Assembly: GCF_020073815.1 (NCBI RefSeq)
Contig: NZ_JAIQZJ010000012.1
Span: forward strand, 1 to 64,000
Origin: Nocardioides mangrovi
Lineage (GTDB): Bacteria > Actinomycetota > Actinomycetes > Propionibacteriales > Nocardioidaceae
DNA: 64,000 nt
Reading direction: 5' to 3'
The notes below the pieces were generated by a model, which did no database searches, was not told the origin of the DNA, and worked only from the letters and a program-made list of their open reading frames with translations. Shown one piece after another: positions 25,378 to 33,200 of this stretch (its first letter is position 1; the number at the start of each line of letters is the position of its first letter). Made by a program: the position numbers and the translations under genes.

Positions 25378-28300
25378 ATGATCAGCAGCGGCATCAAGCG
25401 GGGACTGGCGGCTTCCGCCGTCTCCGCGCTGGCGATCGCGGGCGTCCCGCTCCTCGCCTCCTCGGCCTCGGCCGACTCCATCACTTCGACGATCGCCGGC
25501 GCCGGCGACACCGTGCTGTACACGCAGTACACCGGTGACGCGTCGATCGCCAACGACGGCGTCGACACCACCGTCCACCTGCTCGCGGGTGGCGGCGCCA
25601 ACATCCAGCAGGTCCGCTTCGAGTACGACAACGGCGGCACCTGGACCCCGATCGCCACGGTCTCCAAGTCCAACGGCGCCTTCTCGACCGAGTGGACCGT
25701 CCCGGCGGCGCTCTACAACACCGACGTCGACATCCAGGCCGTGGGCCTGCTCTCGACCGGCAACCCGTCCGCTGGTACCGCCGATGGCGCCACCGTGCAC
25801 ATCAACGTCGCCAGCCCGTCGGTCAACGTCGGCAACGCGGCCGGCTCCGCCATCGGTGTCTTCGTGCAGCCCTACGCCGGTGAGACCGCGACCGACTCGC
25901 TCGGTGTCGTCTCCGGCACCGCCAACGCGGGCGCCGCCGGCGTCGAGGTCTCCAACCTCACCACCGGCACCGCGACCGGCACCGACACCGCCACCCTCGG
26001 CACCCCGGCCAACGGCACCCGCACCTTCACGGGCTCGGTCGACTTCACCGGCTACTCGTGGAGCGCCGCGACCCCGGCCGTCAACGAGGCCGTGGTCGGC
26101 GCCGCGTCGACCGACGCCAACGGCTCCGACGACGCCGAGGCCGTCTCGCTGTACAAGCAGACCATCACCTCGGTGACCGCTACCGCGTCCCCGGCGACGG
26201 TCCAGGGTGCCGGCACCTCCACCGCCACCGTGACCGTGCTCGACCAGAACGGCAAGCCCGTCTCGGGTGCCCAGGTCGTCCCGGCGTCCGGCATCGCCGA
26301 CGCCGAGTACACCGACGAGAGCGGCCAGGCCAAGTTCACCGGCCTCACCGGCTCGGCCGAGGGCTCGCAGTACGCCTACTACGTCAACACCACCGACAGC
26401 GACGGCTACGACGCGGCGGTCGACTTCCGTCGCACCGTCACCGTCACGTCCTACTCCCCGACCGCGACGACGATCACCTCGTCCTCGCACGACGGTGCGG
26501 CGTTCGACCGCGACGAGTACACCGCGGGCGACATCTCGGTGACCGTCAAGGACCAGAGCGGCGCGGCCCTCGCCGGCCAGAACCTCTCCGGCTCGTGGAC
26601 CTTCACCCCGTTCGGTGGCACCGCCGCGGCTCCGACCACCGTGGTTCCCGCCGACAACGGCGACGGCACCTACACGGTCGCGCTGCCGGGTGGCACCTCC
26701 GCCGCCGAGGGCACCTACACCCTCAACGTGTGGATCGAGAAGGACGGCAACCCGGGTCAGGGTTCCGGCGACCTCTCGGCCTCCGCGCTGACGGTCAAGA
26801 CCGGTGAGGCCAACCTGGTGTGGAACGACGGCGGTGTGGCCCAGGCCGCCGCCGGCAGCACCGCCACCGTCAAGGGTGTCATCGAGCTCGACGACCACAC
26901 CGCGCTGCCCAACCGCAACGTGGCCCTCACCTGGACCAAGAACGTCCTCGGTGACGCCGCGATCGCCCCGCAGGCGGCGCAGCCGGCCGGCACCACCCGC
27001 GTCTCCGACACCGCGGCCACCGCGGTCTCGGGCTCGGACGGCTCGTTCGGCCTCGCGATCGTCGACCCGACCGCCACCCCGCAGACCGCGGAGCTGGGCG
27101 GCACCGTTCTGGCCAACGACGCCAACACCCCGGCCTACGGCACCAACAACGACAACGCCAGCTCCCCGCTCGAGGTCGACTTCCTGGCCGACACCGTGGT
27201 CAGCTCGTCCGAGTCGGACACCGACAGCTACGACCTCGCCGGCGACGCCACCCCGGGCCGCCCGGTCCACGTGGACATCACCGTCGAGAACGCCGCTGGC
27301 ACCCCGCTGACCGACCTCCCGGTCAAGGTCAGCACCGACCACGGCTTCTTCACCACGCCGGACGCGACGCAGCTCAGCGAGCTCAAGGCCGACCCGGCTG
27401 CCGCTGACGGCGCTCAGTACGGCGAGTGGGAGGACCTCGGTTCGACCTACGACACCACCACGGACGACAGCGGCTACGCCGAGGCCGTCGTGGCGATCGA
27501 GAAGGACTCCGGCTTCGACGACGACGGCGAGGTCGACGCGACCGTCACCTTCACCGTCGGCGGCAAGACCTTCACCGAGCCGGTCACCTTCTACTCGGAG
27601 GACCCCTTCAACGGCGGCGAGGTGACCGTCACCCTCGACGACACCCAGACCGTCAGCGACGCCACCCTCCCGAAGGCGCCGACCACCGAGCAGCTCGCGT
27701 GGAACGTGCAGGCGACCGACCAGTACGGCAACCTCACCTCGGCGTTCATCGACCTGGACGACGCCGGCTCCGCCGCCGACCTGTCCACCAGCGGCACCTG
27801 GTCGAACTTCACCGACGACTCGCCGAACCTCTACACGAGCTCCGACGAGGCTGCCGACCAGACCGTCACCGGCACCTGGGACAACGCTCCGGTCACCACG
27901 TGGCTCGACGCCGACACCACGACGGCGGGCTTCCAGGGCGACACCGACGCCTCGGACAGCATCGACACGACCCACCCGGTCGACATCACCGGTGACAGCG
28001 AGACCATCAGCTGGTACGACATCGACTACTCGGCGTCGACCTTCACGCTGACCCACACCGGTTCGGACACCCAGCCGGTGGGCACCACCGTGACGGAGAC
28101 CTACACCGCGGTCGACCAGAACGGCGAGCCGATCCAGGGTCTGCACGTCGACTTCTTCCGCACCGGTCCGGACGACCTGCAGAACGGTGAGGGCAACGGC
28201 AGCGGCACCACCAACGCCGCCGGCCAGGCCTTCTACATCTTCCAGGGCGCCAAGGCCGGCACGGCCACGGTCACCGCTGTGCTCAGCGACGGCTCGACGA

Positions 28301-28608
28301 TCATCCCGCAGGGTGAGCAGACCGACGTCGTCAAGTTCCAGGGCACCGTCGACCCGAAGCTGAAGGTCTCGGGCTCGGGTGGCAAGACCGACAAGGTCAA
28401 GGCCAACGCCGTCAGCGCCGCCGCCGGCGCCAAGGCGACCCTCTGGGTCAAGGGCAAGAAGGTTGCGTCCAAGACGCTCAACGCGTCGGGCGACACGACC
28501 TTCAAGGTCAAGGACAAGAACGGCAAGAAGCTGACCAAGTACACGGTCAAGATCACCGCCGTCTCGGGCAAGACCACCGCCGACAAGGCCAGCAAGAAGA
28601 TCAAGTGA
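25378..28608 (+). CDS. Large secreted Ig-like repeat surface protein (S-layer-like)
   Basis: The 1076-aa precursor has a Sec signal peptide (about residues 1-33, ending SSASA). It continues as a chain of beta-sandwich modules, several with the bacterial Ig-like pattern VTVLDQNGKPVSGAQV / GQAKFTGL (about 270-330), SVTVKDQSGAALAGQNL (about 380) and TYTAVDQNGEPIQGLHV with AAGQAFYIFQG near 910-960. The protein is very acidic until a lysine-rich C-terminal domain of about 75 residues (KVKANAVSAAAGAK...KKLTKYTVKIT), which may bind the cell wall. There is no LPXTG motif or membrane anchor. The strong GGAAGGAA site, extreme codon bias and dedicated leader suggest high expression. S-layer or coat function is an inference. 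Confidence 0.82.
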   Translation: MISSGIKRGLAASAVSALAIAGVPLLASSASADSITSTIAGAGDTVLYTQYTGDASIANDGVDTTVHLLAGGGANIQQVRFEYDNGGTWTPIATVSKSNGAFSTEWTVPAALYNTDVDIQAVGLLSTGNPSAGTADGATVHINVASPSVNVGNAAGSAIGVFVQPYAGETATDSLGVVSGTANAGAAGVEVSNLTTGTATGTDTATLGTPANGTRTFTGSVDFTGYSWSAATPAVNEAVVGAASTDANGSDDAEAVSLYKQTITSVTATASPATVQGAGTSTATVTVLDQNGKPVSGAQVVPASGIADAEYTDESGQAKFTGLTGSAEGSQYAYYVNTTDSDGYDAAVDFRRTVTVTSYSPTATTITSSSHDGAAFDRDEYTAGDISVTVKDQSGAALAGQNLSGSWTFTPFGGTAAAPTTVVPADNGDGTYTVALPGGTSAAEGTYTLNVWIEKDGNPGQGSGDLSASALTVKTGEANLVWNDGGVAQAAAGSTATVKGVIELDDHTALPNRNVALTWTKNVLGDAAIAPQAAQPAGTTRVSDTAATAVSGSDGSFGLAIVDPTATPQTAELGGTVLANDANTPAYGTNNDNASSPLEVDFLADTVVSSSESDTDSYDLAGDATPGRPVHVDITVENAAGTPLTDLPVKVSTDHGFFTTPDATQLSELKADPAAADGAQYGEWEDLGSTYDTTTDDSGYAEAVVAIEKDSGFDDDGEVDATVTFTVGGKTFTEPVTFYSEDPFNGGEVTVTLDDTQTVSDATLPKAPTTEQLAWNVQATDQYGNLTSAFIDLDDAGSAADLSTSGTWSNFTDDSPNLYTSSDEAADQTVTGTWDNAPVTTWLDADTTTAGFQGDTDASDSIDTTHPVDITGDSETISWYDIDYSASTFTLTHTGSDTQPVGTTVTETYTAVDQNGEPIQGLHVDFFRTGPDDLQNGEGNGSGTTNAAGQAFYIFQGAKAGTATVTAVLSDGSTIIPQGEQTDVVKFQGTVDPKLKVSGSGGKTDKVKANAVSAAAGAKATLWVKGKKVASKTLNASGDTTFKVKDKNGKKLTKYTVKITAVSGKTTADKASKKIK

Positions 28609-28629
28609 CCTTCTAGGTCCGTACGGGCT

Positions 28630-28663
28630 GGCTCCGGGGCAGATGAGTGACTGTCCCGGAGCC
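28630..28663 (+). terminator. GC-rich intrinsic terminator after the surface protein
   Basis: A 12-bp stem (GGCTCCGGGGCA paired with TGTCCCGGAGCC, one G-U wobble) with a 10-nt loop lies 21 bp after the stop codon. There is no T tract, as is common in actinobacterial terminators. The rest of 28664-28960 contains only a TACGAT hexamer (28903-28908) in a small inverted repeat, a candidate promoter for the next gene. Confidence 0.6.
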
Positions 28664-28960
28664 GGCTCCCCGGGGGCCACGCTCCCGCAACCCCCGTGCA
28701 CCACTGAAGTACCAAGTCGGGACACACAGACGCGGTCCGGGCCATTCTCTGTTTGCCGCTGCGCGAGAATGGTCCGGACCGCCTGTGTCACCCTAGGGCA
28801 TCCCGATCCCGCCCGATGGGCACCACGAGCGCCGTCATCGACGGCGCTCGCGGTGATTTCGGGCAGGTTCACCGGAATTCCTCCGGACTCCGCCCGGCCA
28901 CCTACGATGAATCGTGGAGGGCGCGACCCTCCCTCGCCTGTCTTGTCTTGGGGGACTCCG

Positions 28961-30313
28961 ATGCGTACAACCGTGCTGGGTGCTGCTGCCGCAGCCGTCG
29001 CCGTCGTGCTGACCGGGCTGCCGTCCGCGGCGCCGGCGGCGACGCGGGTCGACGGCAACCACTTCGGCGCCGCGAAGGTCGAGATCGTGAGCCAGGGCTG
29101 CCTCAACCCGGATGCCCGGCCGGACCCGGCGCCGAAGCTGCGGATCGTCCGGGACAAGGACGCCCCCCTCGGCCAGGGCGCCGTGGGCTGGAGCCCGGCC
29201 GACAGCTCCTACGGCATCGGCCCGACGACCCACGTCGCGTCGCCCTACTCCCTCTCCCAGCTCTCGATCAGCGTCCGACCCAAGGACTCCGGGGTCTCCG
29301 GCCAGGCCGTCGTGCTCTACACGCCTCCGGGCGACACCGGCTACTGGAACGGCCGCTACCAGCTCTCGCCGGACTCCGCCCAGGGCTGGCACACGGTGTC
29401 CGCGCAGGTCTCCTCGGTGCTGTTCCAGTGGCGCCACTACAACTCGTCGGGCCTCGCGGACGCCGATGCGCCCAACGCCGTGCTCAGCGACTTCGTGTCC
29501 GCGCACGGCGGTGACGGCAGTGGCGCCTGGGTCGGCTTCATGTTCGGCTGCGAGGGTCGCGCCTTCGACGTCGACAACCTCGTCGCCACCACCAGCGACC
29601 AGTCGCGCGTGGTCAACTTCGAGGGCTTCGGCTCGCGCGCCAAGCTCACCCGTGGCGGCAAGACCAAGAAGATCGTCCTGATCGCCGGCGCGACGAAGAA
29701 GCTGACCGCGTCGCTGCACACGATGACCGGCCAGGCCCTGCCGGGCCGGGTGGCGCTCCAGCGCAAGACCGTGCACCACAAGAAGTACGACCGGGCCGGC
29801 AAGGTCAAGATCGGGAAGTCCGGCAAGGCGGGCGTGAAGATCAAGCCGATCTACTCGGCGAGCTACCGCGTCTCGTACCCCGGCACCAGCAAGTACGCAG
29901 GGTCGACGTCCAAGACCATCAAGGTGCTGGTCCACACCAACGTGCGGGCCCGCTTCGCGGACCCGAGCGTGGTCCAGGGCAGCTCCTTCTCCGTCGTCGG
30001 CCGGTTCTGGCCGGGGCGGGCGACGACGCTCTGGCTGCAGAAGTACGTCAACCACGAGTGGACGACCGTGCGGAAGTTCCGCTCGGCCCGCGACGGCACC
30101 TACCGCGTGTCGGCGGCGGCGACCCGGGTGGGCAAGAGCTTCTGGCGGGTCTGGAACCCGCCGGGCGGCGGCAACCTCAGCGGCCGGTCGCCGGCGATGA
30201 AGCTGACCACGAACCCGAAGCCGCACCACAGCGGCGGCGGCAGCACGCCGACCAACCCGGACCCGCCGACCAACGACCCGACGCAGCCGCCGCCGCCGAC
30301 CGGTCCGCTCTGA
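28961..30313 (+). CDS. Secreted protein with beta-rich domains and Pro-rich tail
   Basis: The 450-aa precursor has a signal peptide (about residues 1-27, APAATRVDG at the cleavage region). Residues 30-220 form an unrecognised exported domain. About residues 235-330 contain a lysine-rich Ig-like module (KIVLIAGATKKLTASLHTM, ALPGRVALQRK) of the kind found at the ends of actinobacterial surface proteins, including the upstream gene. The last 35 residues are a Pro/Thr/Gly tail (TPTNPDPPTNDPTQPPPP). It probably sits at the cell surface with the 1076-aa protein. Function unknown. Confidence 0.7.
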   Translation: MRTTVLGAAAAAVAVVLTGLPSAAPAATRVDGNHFGAAKVEIVSQGCLNPDARPDPAPKLRIVRDKDAPLGQGAVGWSPADSSYGIGPTTHVASPYSLSQLSISVRPKDSGVSGQAVVLYTPPGDTGYWNGRYQLSPDSAQGWHTVSAQVSSVLFQWRHYNSSGLADADAPNAVLSDFVSAHGGDGSGAWVGFMFGCEGRAFDVDNLVATTSDQSRVVNFEGFGSRAKLTRGGKTKKIVLIAGATKKLTASLHTMTGQALPGRVALQRKTVHHKKYDRAGKVKIGKSGKAGVKIKPIYSASYRVSYPGTSKYAGSTSKTIKVLVHTNVRARFADPSVVQGSSFSVVGRFWPGRATTLWLQKYVNHEWTTVRKFRSARDGTYRVSAAATRVGKSFWRVWNPPGGGNLSGRSPAMKLTTNPKPHHSGGGSTPTNPDPPTNDPTQPPPPTGPL

Positions 30314-30332
30314 CCGGGAGCGGCGTCAGAGC
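30307..30332. terminator. Bidirectional terminator hairpin
   Basis: A perfect 8-bp inverted repeat (GCTCTGAC ... GTCAGAGC, 10-nt loop) spans the stop codons of the convergent genes ending at 30313 and 30326. It can act in both directions. Confidence 0.5.
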
Positions 30333-31201
30333 CACCGGCGCCGGATCGTCACGATCCAGCGCCGGTGCGGGTGCTCGGTGACCGTCCAGAGCCGGTCGGT
30401 CGTGGGGTCGTGGGCCAGGTCCTCCGGCCCCATCGGTACGGCGTACCTCCGCTCGCGGAGCGCGCCGGCGCGGCCCATCCACAGCGACCCCGGGGTCCGG
30501 GTGCCGTGCGAGGCGGTCAGGTAGTAGGTGCCGTCCGCGATCGCGACACCCTGCGCCCGGACCACCCCGAGGTCGACGACCTCGGTGACCTCGGCGAACG
30601 CGTCGGTCCCGATGTGCGCCACCCGGTGCGTCTGCGTCCGGCCGCCGTACTCCCCGGCCACCAGGCCGTCGCCGACGGAGCCGAGGAACGAGAAGCGGAA
30701 GTCGTCGGAGGGCGCGAGGCGGTGCCGCACGGGCAGCAGGTAGCCCGCCTCGGTGCGGACCACGTCGCGGGTGTCGCACACCCAGAGGCCGGCCCTGGTC
30801 GCCGCGACGTGCAGGGTCGAGCCGGACCAGGCGATGCCACCGGCGTGCACCGGCAGCGGGGCGTGCCCGTCGGCCGAGGGCAGCACGAGCTCGACGTGGC
30901 GGTAGCGCCGCCGCCGGAGATCGGCGAAGGAGATCCGGGACCGGTGGTCCGTCGAGTACCACGACACCGCGACGTAGCGGCCGCCCGGTGCTGCGGCGAC
31001 CCCCTGCGGCCACCACCGGCGGTCGCCGCGGTCGACCGCCTCCCACGTCCAGGCGCGATGGGGTGTCAGGCAGGGCGCCCAGGTGCGCCGCAGCCGGCGG
31101 TCCAGCCCGCCGAGGACGGCGGTGAGGCCGGCCCGGCCGCCGTGCCGGGCGGCGAGCGCGTCGACCTCGGCGTCCAGGTCGTCGACGCGCGTGAGCTGCA
31201 C
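30326..31201 (-). CDS. Hypothetical beta-propeller-like protein
   Basis: The 291-aa protein has no signal peptide and contains repeated blade-like segments rich in Trp, Gly and Asp: WWPQGVAAAPGGRYVAVSWYS, GGIAWSGSTLHVAATRAGLWV (shown in parts), GVAIADGTYYLTAS. It is probably a small propeller or scaffold. I do not recognise a named family. The GTG start at 31201 is 7 nt from a TACCGT box of a symmetric divergent promoter shared with the NUDIX gene. Confidence 0.6.
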   Translation of the reverse strand: MQLTRVDDLDAEVDALAARHGGRAGLTAVLGGLDRRLRRTWAPCLTPHRAWTWEAVDRGDRRWWPQGVAAAPGGRYVAVSWYSTDHRSRISFADLRRRRYRHVELVLPSADGHAPLPVHAGGIAWSGSTLHVAATRAGLWVCDTRDVVRTEAGYLLPVRHRLAPSDDFRFSFLGSVGDGLVAGEYGGRTQTHRVAHIGTDAFAEVTEVVDLGVVRAQGVAIADGTYYLTASHGTRTPGSLWMGRAGALRERRYAVPMGPEDLAHDPTTDRLWTVTEHPHRRWIVTIRRRWL

Positions 31202-31208
31202 CCTCGGA

Positions 31209-31218
31209 ACGGTAGCCT
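31209..31218. promoter_or_regulatory. Symmetric bidirectional leaderless promoter core
   Basis: ACGGTAGCCT carries TAGCCT on the plus strand and TACCGT on the minus strand, sharing the central TA. Each box is followed by exactly 7 nt and then a GTG start (31226 plus, 31201 minus). The start codons are only 24 bp apart, leaving no room for ribosome-binding sites. Confidence 0.6.
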
Positions 31219-31225
31219 CCCCGAC

Positions 31226-31627
31226 GTGCCAGCGGTCAGCGTCGTCGTCGGAGCAGCGATCCTCCGGGACGGGCGGGTGCTGGCGGCGCGGCGTACGGCG
31301 CCGCCGGAGGCCGCCGGACGCTGGGAGCTCCCCGGCGGCAAGGTCGAGCCGGGCGAGACCCGGGAGGTCGCGCTGGTCCGCGAGATCCGCGAGGAGCTCG
31401 GCTGCACCGTCGCGGTGACCGGGTGGCTGCCCGGCGAGGTCGCCATCGGCGGCCGGCACGTCCTCGCGGTCGGCACGTGCGAGCTGGTGGCCGGCGAGCC
31501 CGAGCCCCGCGAGCACGACGCGGTGCGCTGGCTGGCCGGCGACCAGCTCGGCGAGGTCGACTGGCTCGAGCCGGACCGGCCGTTCCTGGCCCACCTGCTG
31601 CCGAGCCTGACCGGACGGGGAGGATGA
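31226..31627 (+). CDS. NUDIX hydrolase (MutT-like)
   Basis: The 133-aa protein has the complete Nudix box GGKVEPGETREVALVREIREEL, given here with its key residues G, E and REIREEL, at about residues 38-60. The VVVGAAILRDGRVLAARR opening and WELPGGK resemble MutT-type (8-oxo-dGTP) pyrophosphohydrolases. The GTG start was chosen because the family begins directly there and a TAGCCT box lies 7 nt upstream. The stop overlaps the next gene by 4 bp. Sanitation of oxidised nucleotides is the probable role. Confidence 0.85.
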   Translation: MPAVSVVVGAAILRDGRVLAARRTAPPEAAGRWELPGGKVEPGETREVALVREIREELGCTVAVTGWLPGEVAIGGRHVLAVGTCELVAGEPEPREHDAVRWLAGDQLGEVDWLEPDRPFLAHLLPSLTGRGG

Positions 31628-31926
31628 GCGGCGTGCGAGGGATCTTCTTCGACGAGGACGACGCGGCCGCGGTGGTCGCGCGCCTCGTCTCCGGCGGGTA
31701 CGACGCGCGCGTCGTCCGCGAGCGCCTCTCCGGCGAGGACGACGACGAGGACCACCCCTGGGCGGTGCTGACCGACGCGCCGGAGTTCGTGCTCGACCTG
31801 CTGGTCGACGAGTTCGACGGCTGGCTGGAACACGAGGAGCCCTCGCCTGGTTGGGTACCACCGAGCCCGATCGAGCTCCCGACGCAGCCGCGCCGGCTCA
31901 AGAAACCGAACGAGGGTGCCCCCTGA
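31624..31926 (+). CDS. Small acidic hypothetical protein
   Basis: The 100-aa protein starts at an ATG inside the NUDIX stop (ATGA) and ends at the TGA overlapping the MshB ATG, so its frame and coupling are well supported. It is strongly acidic (GEDDDEDHPW, LLVDEFDGWLEHEEPSPGW) with a basic Pro-rich tail ending PRRLKKPNEGAP. It resembles short conserved actinobacterial proteins encoded near mshB. No function is known to me. Confidence 0.65.
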   Translation: MSGVRGIFFDEDDAAAVVARLVSGGYDARVVRERLSGEDDDEDHPWAVLTDAPEFVLDLLVDEFDGWLEHEEPSPGWVPPSPIELPTQPRRLKKPNEGAP

Positions 31927-32852
31927 TGACCGCTGCGACCGCCGACCAGCGCCTCCTGCTCGTGCACGCCCATCCCGACGACGAGACGATCGGCCAGGGC
32001 GCCACCATGGCCCGCTACGTCGCGGAGGGTCGCGGGGTCACGCTGGTCACCTGCACGGCGGGGGAGATGGGCGAGATCCTCGTGCCCGAGCTCGAGCACC
32101 TCGCCGCCGACCGCGAGGACGGGCTCGGCGAGCACCGCCGCGGCGAGCTGGCCGATGCGATGAAGACGCTCGGCGTCACCGACCACCGCTTCCTCGGCGG
32201 CTTCGGCACCTACCGCGACTCCGGCATGGCCTGGCACGAGGACGGCCACGCGGTCGGCGACCCCGAGGTGCTCGCCCAGCACCCCAACGCCTTCTGGAAC
32301 GCCGACCTGACCGACGCGGCCGACCACCTCGTCGCGATCATCCGCGAGGTCCGGCCGCAGGTGCTGGTGACCTACGACCAGTTCGGCGGCTACGGCCACC
32401 CCGACCACATCCAGGCGCACCGGGTCGCGATGTACGCCGCGCAGCTGGCCGCGGTCCCGTCTTACCGCCACGACCTCGGCGAGGCGTGGGAGATCGCCAA
32501 GATCTACTGGGGCGCGATGTCCGAGAGCCGGATGCGCGAGGGCCTGCGTGCGCTGCGCGACGCGGGCGACACGACGACCTTCGAGGGCATGGACCCCGAC
32601 GGGCCGCTGCCGCACTTCGTCACCGCCGACACCGACCTGGCCGCGGGCGTGGACGCCACCGACTTCGTCGACCAGAAGATGGACGCCATGCGCGCCCACG
32701 CCACCCAGATCACCACCGACGGCCCGTTCTTCGCCCTCTCCAACAACGTCGGCAGCCAGGCGTGGGGCGTGGAGTTCTACCGGATCGCGAAGGGCGAGCG
32801 GGGCGACCTCGACGACAACGGCCTCGAGACCGACCTCTTCGCGGGGCTGTGA
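31926..32852 (+). CDS. mshB: Mycothiol biosynthesis deacetylase MshB
   Basis: The 308-aa zinc deacetylase removes acetate from GlcNAc-Ins to give GlcN-Ins in mycothiol biosynthesis, a thiol made only by actinobacteria. The LmbE-fold signature HAHPDDETIGQG (zinc His and Asp plus catalytic Asp) is at residues 14-25, and the third zinc ligand region GYGHPDHIQAH is about residue 157. Length and the sequence GEMGEILVPELEHL fit MshB rather than the Mca amidase. Start overlaps the preceding stop (TGATG); stop overlaps the next GTG. Confidence 0.92.
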   Translation: MTAATADQRLLLVHAHPDDETIGQGATMARYVAEGRGVTLVTCTAGEMGEILVPELEHLAADREDGLGEHRRGELADAMKTLGVTDHRFLGGFGTYRDSGMAWHEDGHAVGDPEVLAQHPNAFWNADLTDAADHLVAIIREVRPQVLVTYDQFGGYGHPDHIQAHRVAMYAAQLAAVPSYRHDLGEAWEIAKIYWGAMSESRMREGLRALRDAGDTTTFEGMDPDGPLPHFVTADTDLAAGVDATDFVDQKMDAMRAHATQITTDGPFFALSNNVGSQAWGVEFYRIAKGERGDLDDNGLETDLFAGL

Positions 32853-33190
32853 GGCTGCTCGCGGCGGTGGGGCTGCTGGTCGTCGGCGCGGTGACCGGCA
32901 TCGCCGCCGTCGCCGTCCACGACCGGGTCTGGGGCTTCGTGCTCGCCGCGGCGGCGACGGTCGTCACCACCCTGGCGCTGCCGCCCGGCTGGTGGTCGCG
33001 GCTCGCCTTCGCGATCGGGTGGGTTGCCATGGTCGGCTGGCTGACGATCCCGCGGCCGGAGGGCGACTACCTGATCAGCCAGGACTGGCAGGGCTACTCC
33101 GTGCTGGGCATCGCGCTGCTGCTGCCGATCGTCGCGGTCGGGACGCTGCCCCGGCCGCGACCGCGCGATCCGCGGACCGGCACTCCCTAG
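32849..33190 (+). CDS. DUF6113-type small membrane protein
   Basis: The 113-aa protein has about three to four hydrophobic segments (LLAAVGLLVVGAVTGIAAV, GFVLAAAATVVTTLALP, LLLPIVAVGTLP) and a Pro/Arg-rich end. It starts at a GTG overlapping the MshB stop by 4 bp. Small membrane proteins of this kind follow mshB in many actinobacteria, including mycobacteria (Rv1171). Function unknown. Confidence 0.75.
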   Translation: MRLLAAVGLLVVGAVTGIAAVAVHDRVWGFVLAAAATVVTTLALPPGWWSRLAFAIGWVAMVGWLTIPRPEGDYLISQDWQGYSVLGIALLLPIVAVGTLPRPRPRDPRTGTP

Positions 33191-33200
33191 ACTGACCCGC

